The position numbers were made by a program, and so were the translations under genes. Positions 1-7,137 of a stretch of DNA of 9,785 nt are shown piece by piece. Below the pieces are notes generated by a model. It was not told the origin of the DNA. It saw only the letters and a program-made list of their open reading frames with translations, and ran no database searches. Source of the stretch: Solobacterium sp. (GTDB taxonomy: Bacteria > Bacillota_I > Bacilli_A > Erysipelotrichales > Erysipelotrichaceae). The DNA lies in assembly GCA_017514645.1 (NCBI GenBank), contig JAFWJP010000262.1, positions 1-9,785 of the forward strand, in the 5' to 3' direction. Within the stretch, counting starts at the first letter, position 1, and each line of letters opens with the position of its first letter.

Positions 1-509
1 AACTGGGTGTCTATACCATTGAGCATGCCACGTATCTGAGCGAGGAAACGGCGGACTATATCAATGCGAAGGAGAACTGCTACATCGTACCGACGCTGGC
101 CGCAATGTATGTCAGTCAGGAAGATCCCAAAGAGCGGGCATTCTGGCTGGCCAGGCTTACACCGATGCTGGAAGCCACGGCGAAGACGCTGGGCTATGCC
201 TACCGCGGCAATCCGAAGATGGGCTTCGGCACCGACAGTGCCGGAATCTCCAAGCAGTACCGTTACGGTGTGGAGTTTCAGTTCCGCAAGGACTACTGCG
301 GCATGAAGGATGAGGATATCCTGCTGCAGGCAACCCGTTACAGTGCCGAGATCATGGGCATTGATGGAAGAGTCGGTACCATCAAGGAGGGTCTGAACGC
401 AGATCTCGTTCTGATTGACGGAAGACCGGATGAAGATATTTCCTGCATGTACCATGCCCCGGCAAAGGTCTGGAAGAACGGCAGGCTTGCAGCGGACAAT
501 GAATGCTGA
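1..509 (+). CDS. Amidohydrolase family protein, C-terminal part (5' end outside window)
   Basis: This is the 3' end of a metal-dependent hydrolase of the amidohydrolase superfamily; the reading frame is already open at base 3 and ends at TGA 507-509. Visible marks are an IEHATYLSEE segment near the left edge, whose His corresponds to a metal-ligand position in the TIM barrel, and FGTDSAG about 70 residues later, whose Asp matches the conserved catalytic Asp after the last barrel strand. The closing part, with VGTIKEGLNADLVLIDGRP, is the usual C-terminal beta-sandwich signature of imidazolonepropionase-like and Xaa-Pro-dipeptidase-like amidohydrolases. The N-terminal HxH metal site is outside the window, so the substrate cannot be named. 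The next gene starts 10 nt after the stop, which suggests co-transcription. An in-frame ATG at 105 is internal and not the real start. Confidence 0.85.
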   Translation, partial: LGVYTIEHATYLSEETADYINAKENCYIVPTLAAMYVSQEDPKERAFWLARLTPMLEATAKTLGYAYRGNPKMGFGTDSAGISKQYRYGVEFQFRKDYCGMKDEDILLQATRYSAEIMGIDGRVGTIKEGLNADLVLIDGRPDEDISCMYHAPAKVWKNGRLAADNEC

Positions 510-519
510 GGCAGCGGAT

Positions 520-975
520 ATGAACCTGAAACAGTACGATGATCTCTGCGTACGTGTAACGCTGATCGACGGTGAATATGCCGAAGGCGCATGCATGTAC
601 AACAGTGATGAATACAATTTCCACGAATACGGCCGGGATGAGGAATCCCTGCAGATCGCCAGCTTTCAGTTCTATATGAGTGATATTGCCAAGGTCGAGA
701 TCATCACGGAAGAGAATCCGTACCGCCGGCCGTATGACATGATCCAGGAACTGTCCATGGAAGACGGTCCGGACTACTTCCAGGATCTGCTGGAGAGTGA
801 GGATGAACGCAATGTCAAGCGTGCACTGGCATACCTGGAAGACCACATGACAAGGCCGGAGTTTCCGTATCGGAAGGAAATGCGGGAACTGCTGAAAACA
901 CTCATCCGTTATACGGAAGATACGGAAGTCAGGACAAGAGCAGAGCAGCTGCTCGCGGAAACGGAAGAACAGTGA
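520..975 (+). CDS. Small protein with Sm-like (LSm/SH3-type barrel) N-terminal domain and helical tail
   Basis: A 151-residue protein. Residues about 5-65 (pattern YDDLCVRVTLIDGEYAEGAC, then YNFHEYGRDEESLQI and an FYMSDIAKVEII strand) read as a short five-strand Sm-like barrel of the kind found in uncharacterised Firmicute proteins. The remainder, from about residue 70, is charged and helical, possibly HEAT-like or a helical hairpin. Function is unknown; nucleic-acid binding is only an inference from the fold. I chose ATG 520 because GAGG at 508-511 lies 8 nt upstream. ATG 499 in the same frame overlaps the upstream gene, adds seven residues (MNAEAAD) and has no clear ribosome site. It follows the amidohydrolase by 10 nt and is probably in the same operon; a hairpin terminator begins 11 nt after its stop. 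Confidence 0.75.
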   Translation: MNLKQYDDLCVRVTLIDGEYAEGACMYNSDEYNFHEYGRDEESLQIASFQFYMSDIAKVEIITEENPYRRPYDMIQELSMEDGPDYFQDLLESEDERNVKRALAYLEDHMTRPEFPYRKEMRELLKTLIRYTEDTEVRTRAEQLLAETEEQ

Positions 976-985
976 CCGGTACACA

Positions 986-1015
986 AAAACCAGGATCTAT
1001 ACCGGTCCTGGTTTT
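986..1015. terminator. Bidirectional intrinsic terminator between convergent genes
   Basis: A perfect 10-bp inverted repeat: AAAACCAGGA (986-995) pairs with TCCTGGTTTT (1006-1015) around a 10-nt loop. Read on the plus strand the stem is followed by TTTTCT; on the minus strand it ends in TTTTTGTGT. It can therefore serve both the Sm-like gene (ending at 975) and the FAD dehydrogenase gene, which ends at 1027 on the other strand. Confidence 0.85.
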
Positions 1016-1026
1016 CTGATGTTCTT

Positions 1027-2580
1027 CTACTGTCCGTTCAGGATATCTTCGATGACATTCTCTGCCTGCTTGATCCCGTCAACACCGCTGGATACGATTC
1101 CTCCGGCATATCCCGCTCCTTCACCGCAGGGGTACAGTCCGGCAAGGGAGACGCTTTCGCCTGTCTCTGTGCGCCTGAGGCGTACCGGTGAGCTGGAACG
1201 GGATTCCATACCGACCATGATGCCCCGGTCAATGAAACCGGGAATCTGTTTGTCAAATGCCCGGAAACCTTCCTCCAGGGCAGTGCCGATGGCTGCCGGA
1301 AAGAGCGCGTGCATTTCCTCCGGTACATTTCCCAGAGGATAGGAGGAAGGGATGCAGAGGGTATCCGTGGCCTGGTGGTGCAGATAATCCGCAATGTTCT
1401 GGGACGGTGCCCGGAAGCCTTCGCGGTACGCTCTGGTTTCCAGTTCCTGCTGAAAGATGAAACCGTCCAGCGGATGTCCGCGGTCAAAGTCCGCAGTGTG
1501 TACCTGGACCAGGATCGCGCTGTTGGCATTCCTGCCGTCTCTTGCGGCATAGCTCATGCCGTTGACGACCAGCGCTCCGTCTTCCGTTGACGCCGGGATG
1601 ACAATGCCTCCCGGACACATGCAGAACGAATAGACCCCGCGTCCGTCGGATGCCCTGTGCGTCAGCCGGTACGGTGCTGCGCCGAGTGCCGGGTGACCTG
1701 CATAGATTCCGTACTGGTTGCGGTCGATCATCTCCTGAGGGTGTTCCACCCGTACACCGGCCGCAAAGTCCTTCTGCTCCATCGCAATGTTCTGGCTGAA
1801 CAGATTCCGGTACGTATCCGCGGCGCTGTGTCCGAGACAGAGGACGAGGTGCCGGCAGGGGATGATGCCCTGATCGGTCACGGCGCCCCTGAGTCTTCCG
1901 TTTTCCGTGAGCAGGTGTTCCAGCGTACAGGAGAAGCGGACTTCTCCGCCGAGCCGGACGATCTTCTGACGGATGTTCCGGACGATCTGCTGGAGCTTAT
2001 CGGTGCCCAGATGCGGCATAGCCTGGTAGAGGATCGCTTTGTCTGCACCGGCTTCGACGAATTCCTCCAGGAGCTTGTGAACCCGGGGATCCTTGATGCG
2101 AGTGGTAAGCTTTCCGTCGGAGAACGTACCTGCACCGCCTTCACCGTACTGGACGTTGCTCGCAGGATCCAGGATCCCGTGCTCAAAGAAGCGCTGTACA
2201 TCCACCGCACGTTCTTCCACGGACTTTCCGCGTTCAATGACGATGGGCCTGAGCCCACTTTCAGCGAGAATCAGGGCAGCGGACATTCCGGCAGGACCGA
2301 ATCCCGCAACGACCGGTCGTTCATCGGATACGGCTTCTTTCAGGCTGTAGGCGTAGCGGAAACCGCGCTGGACATCCCGCAGGTGCATGTAGCGCTCTTC
2401 ACTGCGCACCTTTGCCAGGACGGTATAGATCATCGTCACTTCACCGTGTCTTGCGTCAATGGATTCCCGTTCAATTTCAAAGTGCTCCACTTCGGAAGGC
2501 AGACAGTGCAGCTTCTTTGCAATATCTTCTGCACCGGGAAAATGTCCCGGTTCGCATTTGATCTGGTGGATCCGGATCAT
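1027..2580 (-). CDS. FAD-dependent dehydrogenase (COG2509-type NAD(P)/FAD oxidoreductase)
   Basis: A full-length 517-residue flavoprotein of the widespread but poorly characterised FAD-dependent dehydrogenase group (COG2509). Residues 1-80 form a small alpha/beta N-terminal domain (EVEHFEIERESIDAR and following). The FAD-binding Rossmann motif GFGPAG is at 93-98 with the acidic strand end IVIERG near 113-118. The group signature GEGGAGTFSDGKL is at 146-158, and MESRSSSPVRLRR at 458-470 is followed by the second FAD-contacting segment YPCGEGAGYAGGIVSSGVDG (483-502). The physiological substrate is unknown. The start at 2580 has GGAGG four nucleotides upstream, and its ATG overlaps the stop of the phosphatase gene by 4 nt (ATGA), so the two are translationally coupled. 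The stop is TAG. No truncation or missing motif is seen. Confidence 0.92.
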   Translation of the reverse strand: MIRIHQIKCEPGHFPGAEDIAKKLHCLPSEVEHFEIERESIDARHGEVTMIYTVLAKVRSEERYMHLRDVQRGFRYAYSLKEAVSDERPVVAGFGPAGMSAALILAESGLRPIVIERGKSVEERAVDVQRFFEHGILDPASNVQYGEGGAGTFSDGKLTTRIKDPRVHKLLEEFVEAGADKAILYQAMPHLGTDKLQQIVRNIRQKIVRLGGEVRFSCTLEHLLTENGRLRGAVTDQGIIPCRHLVLCLGHSAADTYRNLFSQNIAMEQKDFAAGVRVEHPQEMIDRNQYGIYAGHPALGAAPYRLTHRASDGRGVYSFCMCPGGIVIPASTEDGALVVNGMSYAARDGRNANSAILVQVHTADFDRGHPLDGFIFQQELETRAYREGFRAPSQNIADYLHHQATDTLCIPSSYPLGNVPEEMHALFPAAIGTALEEGFRAFDKQIPGFIDRGIMVGMESRSSSPVRLRRTETGESVSLAGLYPCGEGAGYAGGIVSSGVDGIKQAENVIEDILNGQ

Positions 2581-3347
2581 GCTTCCTCCAGCATCCGTTT
2601 ACGGAAGTCTTCCTTCATCTCCGGGGTGATTCCGAGCTTTTCTTCCATATAGCGCTCTGTACTGCCGCAGGTATCCTTCATGAGCTTCAGAGCGGTATCC
2701 AGGTATTCCTCCCGGGCAACGAAGGCCGTTTCCAGCCGTTCCGCGAGTTCCCGGTCACCGGATTCCGCGTAGATCCGCTCCGCGAATACATGTGCGTCTT
2801 CTACGGCCGTCAGATTCGTCATCAGATAGTCTTCCCGGATCGTGTCTTCATCCACGCCCAGCATATCCAGCAGGAACATCGCGATGAGTCCTGTCCGGTC
2901 CTTTCCGGCCGTACAGTGGAAGATGACCGGTTCATTCTCTTCATCCATGATCATGCGCAGTACGGTTCCCATCTGCTTTACCGCATGTTCCTCCGTCAGG
3001 ATCTCCCGGTAGACATCCGTCATGGACGGCATGGAACGGTAGTGATCCGCCAGATTGGCATGGTGTTCCCGGGTAACGCCGGAACGTTCTTCATTGAAGA
3101 TGCGTATGTTCCGGTAATTGATATCTTCGATGACCCGGTCGGGTTTCTGCTGTACTTCCCGGGCTGTGCGCAGATCGATGATGGTCCGGATATCCAGGTC
3201 ATAGAGTGTCTGCACATCTTCGTCATCCAGAGCGTTCAGTGCGTCCGCCCGGAAGAGAACACCGGACCGGATACGTTTTCCTTCTTTGCTGTAGGTATCT
3301 CCGAGATCGCGTACATTGCGTGCGCCGTTGAGTGTGATGATCTTCAT
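2577..3347 (-). CDS. Tyrosine-protein phosphatase-like enzyme (CX5R family)
   Basis: A 256-residue cytoplasmic protein of the bacterial dual-specificity/lipid-type protein tyrosine phosphatase family (COG2365-like). The phosphate-binding loop HCTAGKDRTG is at residues 144-153, with nucleophile Cys145 and Arg151. The N-terminal pattern NVRDLGDTYSKEGKRIRSG (about 11-29), LFRADAL and TIIDLRTAREV (55-64) are typical of this group, in which the Asp of IDLR lies near the active site. Targets could be phosphotyrosine proteins or phosphoinositides; the sequence does not decide. No signal peptide is present. AGGAG (complement of 3355-3359) lies 7 nt before the ATG, downstream of a near-consensus promoter at 3371-3399. 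It is the first gene of an operon with the FAD dehydrogenase, which starts on its stop codon. Confidence 0.9.
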   Translation of the reverse strand: MKIITLNGARNVRDLGDTYSKEGKRIRSGVLFRADALNALDDEDVQTLYDLDIRTIIDLRTAREVQQKPDRVIEDINYRNIRIFNEERSGVTREHHANLADHYRSMPSMTDVYREILTEEHAVKQMGTVLRMIMDEENEPVIFHCTAGKDRTGLIAMFLLDMLGVDEDTIREDYLMTNLTAVEDAHVFAERIYAESGDRELAERLETAFVAREEYLDTALKLMKDTCGSTERYMEEKLGITPEMKEDFRKRMLEEA

Positions 3348-3370
3348 GTCGTATCTCCTGCAATGAGGTC

Positions 3371-3399
3371 AGTATACACAAAAACACAGCGCTTCTCAA
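3371..3399 (-). promoter_or_regulatory. Sigma-A type promoter for the phosphatase/FAD dehydrogenase operon
   Basis: On the minus strand TTGAGA (complement of 3394-3399) is separated by exactly 17 nt from TATACT (complement of 3371-3376). Both hexamers are one or two bases from consensus. Transcription would start around 3364, giving a leader of about 15-18 nt that contains the AGGAG ribosome site. Confidence 0.8.
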
Positions 3400-3452
3400 A
3401 CGGGGGATCCGCCGGTTTCTGCGTATTACGGAGTAGAAGGAAGGTAAAGACC

Positions 3453-4346
3453 ATGAAATTTTAAACGTATCGGGATTATGTAGCGGAACATCTGAAGGAT
3501 TATCTGCCGGAATACTATCAGGACGCCGATCTCCGGATCATGCGGGTATGCCGGATCGGCGGAGACTACAATGCCCTGTGTGCAGAGCGTCCCGGCGTGA
3601 AGCACAGCGTCAGCGTCAATCTGGACGCGTTTTACCGGGCATACCGGCATGGTATGGATGAACAGGAGATGTTCCGCTCCATGGCCAGGATCATCACGGA
3701 ACAGGAGAACAACGCGCCGGATGTCGGTGATCTGGAAGCGTATGCTTCGGTGAGGGAACGACTGTTCATCCGGATCTGCAGTGCAGAGATGAACAAAGCC
3801 TATCTGCAGAGCGCTCCGCACAGATGTTTTGAAGATCTGGCAATGACCTGTCACGTACTCATCGATCTTCCGCAGCGCAGTGATGTCTTTGCCAGTGTTA
3901 CTGTGCGCTTTGATATGCTGGAGCGCTACCGTATTACGGAGGATCAGCTGTTTGAGGATGCGCTGGACAACAGTGTACGGGTCCTGCCGGCAAAGGTACA
4001 GCCGCTGCGGGAAGCGCTGGGAGAGACACTGACCTGTGCCGTCAATCAGCGGACGCTGTATGTGGTGACCAACAGCAGAGGGGTCAACGGTGCAGCGGCA
4101 CTGTTCTATCCGGGTATGTTTGAGCACCTTGCGGCACTGCTTGGAAACAGCTACTACATCCTGCCCTCATCGATCCATGAAGTTCTGATCGTTCAGGCAG
4201 AAGAGGAGGATATCGCAGGAGAACTGGAGGAACTCGTAAGGGATGTCAACCGCCGGGTGGTGGATCCTTCAGAACGTCTTTCCGACCATGTCTACCGGTA
4301 TGATGCGGGGACAGGCTGTTTCACACTTGCGGGCAAAGCGGAATGA
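3453..4346 (+). pseudogene. DUF5688-type protein gene interrupted by TAA at codon 4
   Basis: The ATG at 3453 is preceded by AAGGAAGG (3437-3444) 8 nt upstream, but the frame reads M-K-F and then TAA (3462-3464). The same frame stays open from there to TGA 4344-4346. The segment just after the stop (TYRDYVAEHLKDYLPEYYQDAD) matches the N-terminus I recall for DUF5688 proteins (a FxEYVxxxxxxYLPxxYxDA pattern). The body also fits: a VSVNLDAFYRAYRHGMDEQEM segment, DVFASVTVRFDMLERY, and the C-terminal PSSIHEVLIV and SERLSDHVYRYD. A single change of TAA to GAA, CAA or AAA would restore an intact protein of 297 residues. The first later ATG in frame (3540) would give 268 residues but lacks a ribosome site. 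I see no good plus-strand promoter in the 105-nt divergent gap. The family function is unknown. Confidence 0.7.
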
Positions 4347-4349
4347 TCT

Positions 4350-4379
4350 TTGAAAGGATACGGACAGGAGTGTTAGAAT
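4350..4379 (+). promoter_or_regulatory. Strong extended -10 promoter for the zinc-ribbon/kinase/reductase operon
   Basis: TTGAAA (4350-4355), an 18-nt spacer, then TAGAAT (4374-4379) directly preceded by TGT (4371-4373), which makes an extended -10 element. It begins four bases after the stop of the DUF5688 gene. The predicted start is near 4386, leaving a leader of about 130 nt before the ATG at 4516. Confidence 0.75.
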
Positions 4380-4385
4380 AATACT

Positions 4386-4494
4386 GTTCACGCAGGGTCT
4401 TTCCGACTTCGGTAACCCCGTTCTGCGTGGATCTGTTTCCTGCCGGTGATGTGCATACGCACATGCTGCAGGTGCTTCAGGCAGTAAAGGAGTG
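4386..4494 (+). promoter_or_regulatory. Structured 5' leader with competing hairpins, class not recognised
   Basis: Hairpin A pairs CACGCAG (4389-4395) with CTGCGTG (4423-4429). Inside it GGT (4396-4398) can pair with ACC (4415-4417), and CCG (4403-4405) with CGG (4410-4412). Hairpin B has ATGTGC (4449-4454), loop ATAC, and GCACAT (4459-4464), with an outer stem CCTGC (4439-4443) to GCAGG (4468-4472). CCTGC can instead pair with GCAGG in hairpin A (4392-4396), and CTGCC (4440-4444) with GGCAG (4480-4484), next to the ribosome-site-like AAAGGAG (4486-4492). This arrangement of mutually exclusive stems is riboswitch- or attenuator-like, but I cannot match it to a known class. Neither hairpin is followed by a clear U-run. 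Confidence 0.45.
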
Positions 4495-4515
4495 TTATTT
4501 ACGGGAGATCAGTTT

Positions 4516-4755
4516 ATGTCAAAACGGAACTACATGAAAATGAAGAGTATCCGTATCCGCAAAGATGAATCCGTGCTGGACGCCATTGAGAACGCAATGC
4601 CGAAACCGCACTGGATCCACCATACAAAAGAAGACCCGCATTCAGTGACGGGCATTTACTACCTGCCGGAATGTGAGTGTTCACAATGCGGCTTCACCGT
4701 CGGCTTTGAAAAGCCCGTCTGTCCGCACTGCGGAGCGAAAATGGATACCGACTGA
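4516..4755 (+). CDS. Small zinc-ribbon protein of unknown function
   Basis: A 79-residue protein. The N-terminal part is basic (MSKRNYMKMKSIRIRKDES), the middle has a helix (SVLDAIENAMP) and an aromatic/His stretch, and the C-terminus is a zinc ribbon. Cys55 and Cys58 (CSQC) and Cys69 and Cys72 (CPHC), ten residues apart, would bind one zinc ion; Cys53 is an extra nearby Cys. Similar tiny zinc ribbons are common in Firmicute prophages, but no phage gene is nearby. ATG 4516 is chosen because GGGAG (4503-4507) lies 8 nt upstream. A GTG at 4492 in the same frame overlaps the AAAGGAG motif and is unlikely. The kinase-like gene starts one nucleotide after the stop, so the two are probably translationally coupled. 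Confidence 0.75.
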   Translation: MSKRNYMKMKSIRIRKDESVLDAIENAMPKPHWIHHTKEDPHSVTGIYYLPECECSQCGFTVGFEKPVCPHCGAKMDTD

Positions 4756-4756
4756 G

Positions 4757-5335
4757 ATGTGTACCGGAAAGCTCAAGGTACTGGATGACAGAGAGATCAG
4801 GAGGCTGGCAGAGGAACTGCAGCAGTCTGATCGTTTTGCCGTGGCAATCGACGGACGCTGTACAGCCGGAAAAACGACACTGGCGGGCCGGCTCGCGGAA
4901 CTGACGGGAGCGGATGTACTCCAGATGGATGACTTCTTCCTGCGTCCCGAACAGCGTACAGCTGAGCGCTACGCCGAGCCCGGAGGCAACGTAGACCGGG
5001 AACGGGTGTATGAAGTGCTGAAGGCATGGAAGGAAGAGGGTGCCGGATCATTCCGCAGGTTTGACTGCGGTGTGCTGGAACTGGGAGAAGAGAAAGGAAT
5101 CTCCGGACAGAGGATCATCGTTGAGGGCTCCTACAGCATGCATCCGGTGCTGCGGGAATTCTATGATCTGACGATCTTCCTGACGGTATCGCCGGAGGGA
5201 CAGATGAGACGGATCGCAAAGCGGGATCCGGAGAAGGTACAGGCATTCCGGGAGAAGTGGATTCCCCTGGAAGAGCGGTATTTTGAAGCTATGAACATAC
5301 AGGATGTCTGTATGAGAGTCTATACAACGGAGTAA
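4757..5335 (+). CDS. Uridine kinase-like P-loop NTPase
   Basis: A 192-residue cytoplasmic P-loop kinase-like protein. Walker A is GRCTAGKT (residues 33-40), following strand FAVAIDG. LQMDDFFLRPEQR (about 55-67) matches the substrate-binding DDFF motif of uridine kinase and phosphoribulokinase relatives. GGNVDRERVYE (76-86) and IVEGSYSMHP (121-130) are further signatures of the same group, and a lid-like Arg-rich segment (MRRIAKRDPEKV) follows near residue 160. The substrate is likely a nucleoside or similar small alcohol, but the specificity cannot be read from sequence. The start at 4757 is one nucleotide past the zinc-ribbon stop and has no own ribosome site, so coupling is expected; an earlier in-frame ATG (4673) lies inside the zinc-ribbon gene. 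The aldo/keto reductase follows after 12 nt. Confidence 0.82.
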   Translation: MCTGKLKVLDDREIRRLAEELQQSDRFAVAIDGRCTAGKTTLAGRLAELTGADVLQMDDFFLRPEQRTAERYAEPGGNVDRERVYEVLKAWKEEGAGSFRRFDCGVLELGEEKGISGQRIIVEGSYSMHPVLREFYDLTIFLTVSPEGQMRRIAKRDPEKVQAFREKWIPLEERYFEAMNIQDVCMRVYTTE

Positions 5336-5347
5336 AGGAGAACAATT

Positions 5348-6475
5348 ATGGCAATCACCAAAGAATTCAGCGACAGCATGCCGAAACTCGGCTTCGGACT
5401 CATGCGTCTTCCCCGTCTGGAAGACGGAACGATCGATGTGGAACAGTGCAAAACCATGACGGATCTGTTCTACAATGCGGGCATGCGCTACTTTGATACA
5501 GCGTATGTCTATGAGGGATCAGAGGCGGCCGCGAAGCAGTTCCTGGTGGATCGCTATCCGCGTGAGAGCTATTATCTGGCAACCAAGCTCAATGCCGGCA
5601 TGCCTGGACTGGATGAAGAAAAGGCCAAAGCAGAGCTGGAAACCAGCCTGGAGCGTACCGGTGCCGGTTATTTCGATTTCTTCCTGCTGCACGCGCTTTC
5701 CCGCAACAACAAGCCCAAGTATGATGACTGGGGCATCTGGGATTTCGCGAAGAAAGCAAAGGAAGAGGGAAAGGTGAAGCACTGGGGGTTCTCCTTCCAT
5801 GATGATCCGGAACTGCTGGAAGAGCTGCTGAATGAACATCCCGATGCGGAGTTCGTCCAGCTGCAGATCAACTATGCAGACTGGAACAGCCCCTCTGTAC
5901 ATTCAAAGGAGATCTATGAGATCTGCGTGAAGCACAACAAGCCGATCGTGATCATGGAGCCGGTGAAGGGCGGTACGCTGGCAAATCCGCCGCAGTCCGT
6001 CATTGATGAATTCAAGGCGGCCGATCCGGAAGCGTCTGTCGCTTCCTGGGCAGTGCGCTACTGTGCAAGTCTGCCGGGTGTCATGGTCGTTCTTTCGGGT
6101 ATGTCCAACATTGCCCAGATGGAGGACAATCTGTCCTATATGAAGGATTTCAAGCCGCTGGATGAAACAGAGCAGGCAGTGATCCGCAAGGTACAGGATA
6201 TCCTGGCAGCGATTCCCCAGATCCCCTGCACCGCCTGCAGATACTGCATTGCCGGCTGTCCGATGAAGATCAATATCCCGGATATCTTTGCGGCATCCAA
6301 CCGGGTAACGATCTACAACCAGACGGAACAGGCTGCCAAGGCCTACGAACGTGCTGTATCGGGCGAGCATGCCAAGGCGTCTGAATGCATCAAGTGCGGT
6401 CTGTGTGAAGGTGTCTGTCCGCAGCACCTGGAGATCCGTGATCTGCTGGAGGAGTGCGCTGCGCGCTTTGAATGA
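5348..6475 (+). CDS. Aldo/keto reductase with C-terminal bis-4Fe-4S ferredoxin domain
   Basis: A 375-residue protein. Residues 1-285 are an aldo/keto reductase TIM barrel with the usual tetrad: Asp50 and Tyr55 in FDTAYVYEGSE, Lys80 in LATKLN, and His115 in FFLLHAL. The tail is a ferredoxin-type domain with two CxxCxxCxxxCP clusters (Cys294, 297, 300, 304 and Cys347, 350, 353, 357), predicted to hold two 4Fe-4S centres. This is the common anaerobe-type ferredoxin-linked AKR whose substrate is not established; the clusters suggest electron exchange with ferredoxin rather than simple NADPH-only chemistry, which is inference. AAAGGAG (5334-5340) lies 7 nt before the ATG. The downstream gene overlaps the stop by 4 nt (ATGA). 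Confidence 0.93.
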   Translation: MAITKEFSDSMPKLGFGLMRLPRLEDGTIDVEQCKTMTDLFYNAGMRYFDTAYVYEGSEAAAKQFLVDRYPRESYYLATKLNAGMPGLDEEKAKAELETSLERTGAGYFDFFLLHALSRNNKPKYDDWGIWDFAKKAKEEGKVKHWGFSFHDDPELLEELLNEHPDAEFVQLQINYADWNSPSVHSKEIYEICVKHNKPIVIMEPVKGGTLANPPQSVIDEFKAADPEASVASWAVRYCASLPGVMVVLSGMSNIAQMEDNLSYMKDFKPLDETEQAVIRKVQDILAAIPQIPCTACRYCIAGCPMKINIPDIFAASNRVTIYNQTEQAAKAYERAVSGEHAKASECIKCGLCEGVCPQHLEIRDLLEECAARFE

Positions 6476-7137
6476 TGATCCGGACACAGGAAGACCTGGA
6501 GGATCTGATTGAAGAATGGGGCTTTGTCCCGTTCTTTTCCAATGAGATCGAGGGATTTTCCATCTCAGAGCAGATTGACCGGAAGCTCTGGTTCACAGCC
6601 GAAGAAGGTCCGTGGGAATGGAAGGGCAGGATCGCCCTGAAAGGGAAATGCGCCTATGGAAAACTCTTCGGGAAGAAGGCCGGATTCGTCAGCAGGAAGT
6701 GGTTTGCGGATCTGCTCAATTACCGGCGGGACGGATATGATTTCGACGCGCTCTACGATGAAGGGAAGGCACCGGACAAGGACCGGGAGATCATTGACCT
6801 GCTCGGGGAATACTATGCCCTGACGACCAAGGAGATCAAGCCGCTGCTCGGCTATGGAAAGAACGGACGCAAGGGCTATGATACGATCATTACGCGCCTG
6901 CAGATGGAGACCTATGTCATCGTAAAGAACTTCGTCTATGCCGTGGATAAGAACGGTGCGTTCTACGGCTGGGGCATTGCCCAGTATACAACACCGGAGG
7001 AGATGTTCGGTGAAGCCTATGTCCGAAGAGCCTACAAACGGGATCCGGAGGAGTCCCTGAAACGGATCATAAAGCAGATCCGGAAGATCGTTCCGGGAGC
7101 GGATGAGGAGACCGTACGGCGGTTCATCGCAAAATAA
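6472..7137 (+). CDS. AlkZ-related winged-helix-like protein
   Basis: A 221-residue protein resembling the group annotated as AlkZ-related, that is, distant to the HTH_42/YcaQ-type DNA glycosylases. The N-terminal part has IEEWGFVPFFSNEIEGFS (13-30) and LWFTAEEGPWEWKG (39-52), followed by CAYGKLFGKKAGFVS (60-74) and NYRRDGYDFDALYDEG (83-98). Residues about 105-160 (LLGEYYALTTKEIKPLLGYG and TIITRLQMETYVIV) look like a winged helix. The YGWG motif at 165-168 and the basic C-terminal helix are also shared as I remember them. A DNA-lesion role is inferred from the family name only. The start overlaps the reductase stop (ATGA); a second ATG follows at 6475. No separate ribosome site at proper spacing is visible, so coupling is likely. 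Confidence 0.65.
   Translation: MMIRTQEDLEDLIEEWGFVPFFSNEIEGFSISEQIDRKLWFTAEEGPWEWKGRIALKGKCAYGKLFGKKAGFVSRKWFADLLNYRRDGYDFDALYDEGKAPDKDREIIDLLGEYYALTTKEIKPLLGYGKNGRKGYDTIITRLQMETYVIVKNFVYAVDKNGAFYGWGIAQYTTPEEMFGEAYVRRAYKRDPEESLKRIIKQIRKIVPGADEETVRRFIAK

Noticed and set aside
382..984. Minus-strand open frame of 200 residues
   Set aside because: It runs antisense to the amidohydrolase end and the Sm-like gene, lacks any ribosome site or family signature, and has no operon context.
1657..2652. Plus-strand open frame of 331 residues antisense to the FAD dehydrogenase
   Set aside because: A long open antisense frame caused by codon use of the strongly supported flavoprotein on the other strand; no recognisable domain.
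3453..3464. A four-codon MKF minigene as a regulatory leader peptide
   Set aside because: Sequence just past the TAA fits the family N-terminus in the same frame, so a nonsense change is simpler than a dedicated leader peptide; it is mentioned only as an alternative.
3426..4127. Minus-strand open frame of 233 residues over the DUF5688 gene
   Set aside because: The plus frame carries the family pattern through most of its length; the minus frame shows no domain, so the stop at codon 4 is better read as a nonsense change than as a wrong-strand call.
4389..4429. Hairpin A read as an intrinsic terminator of the DUF5688 gene
   Set aside because: No U-run follows the stem, the stem is interrupted inside, and the promoter lies upstream of it, so it is more likely part of the next gene's leader.
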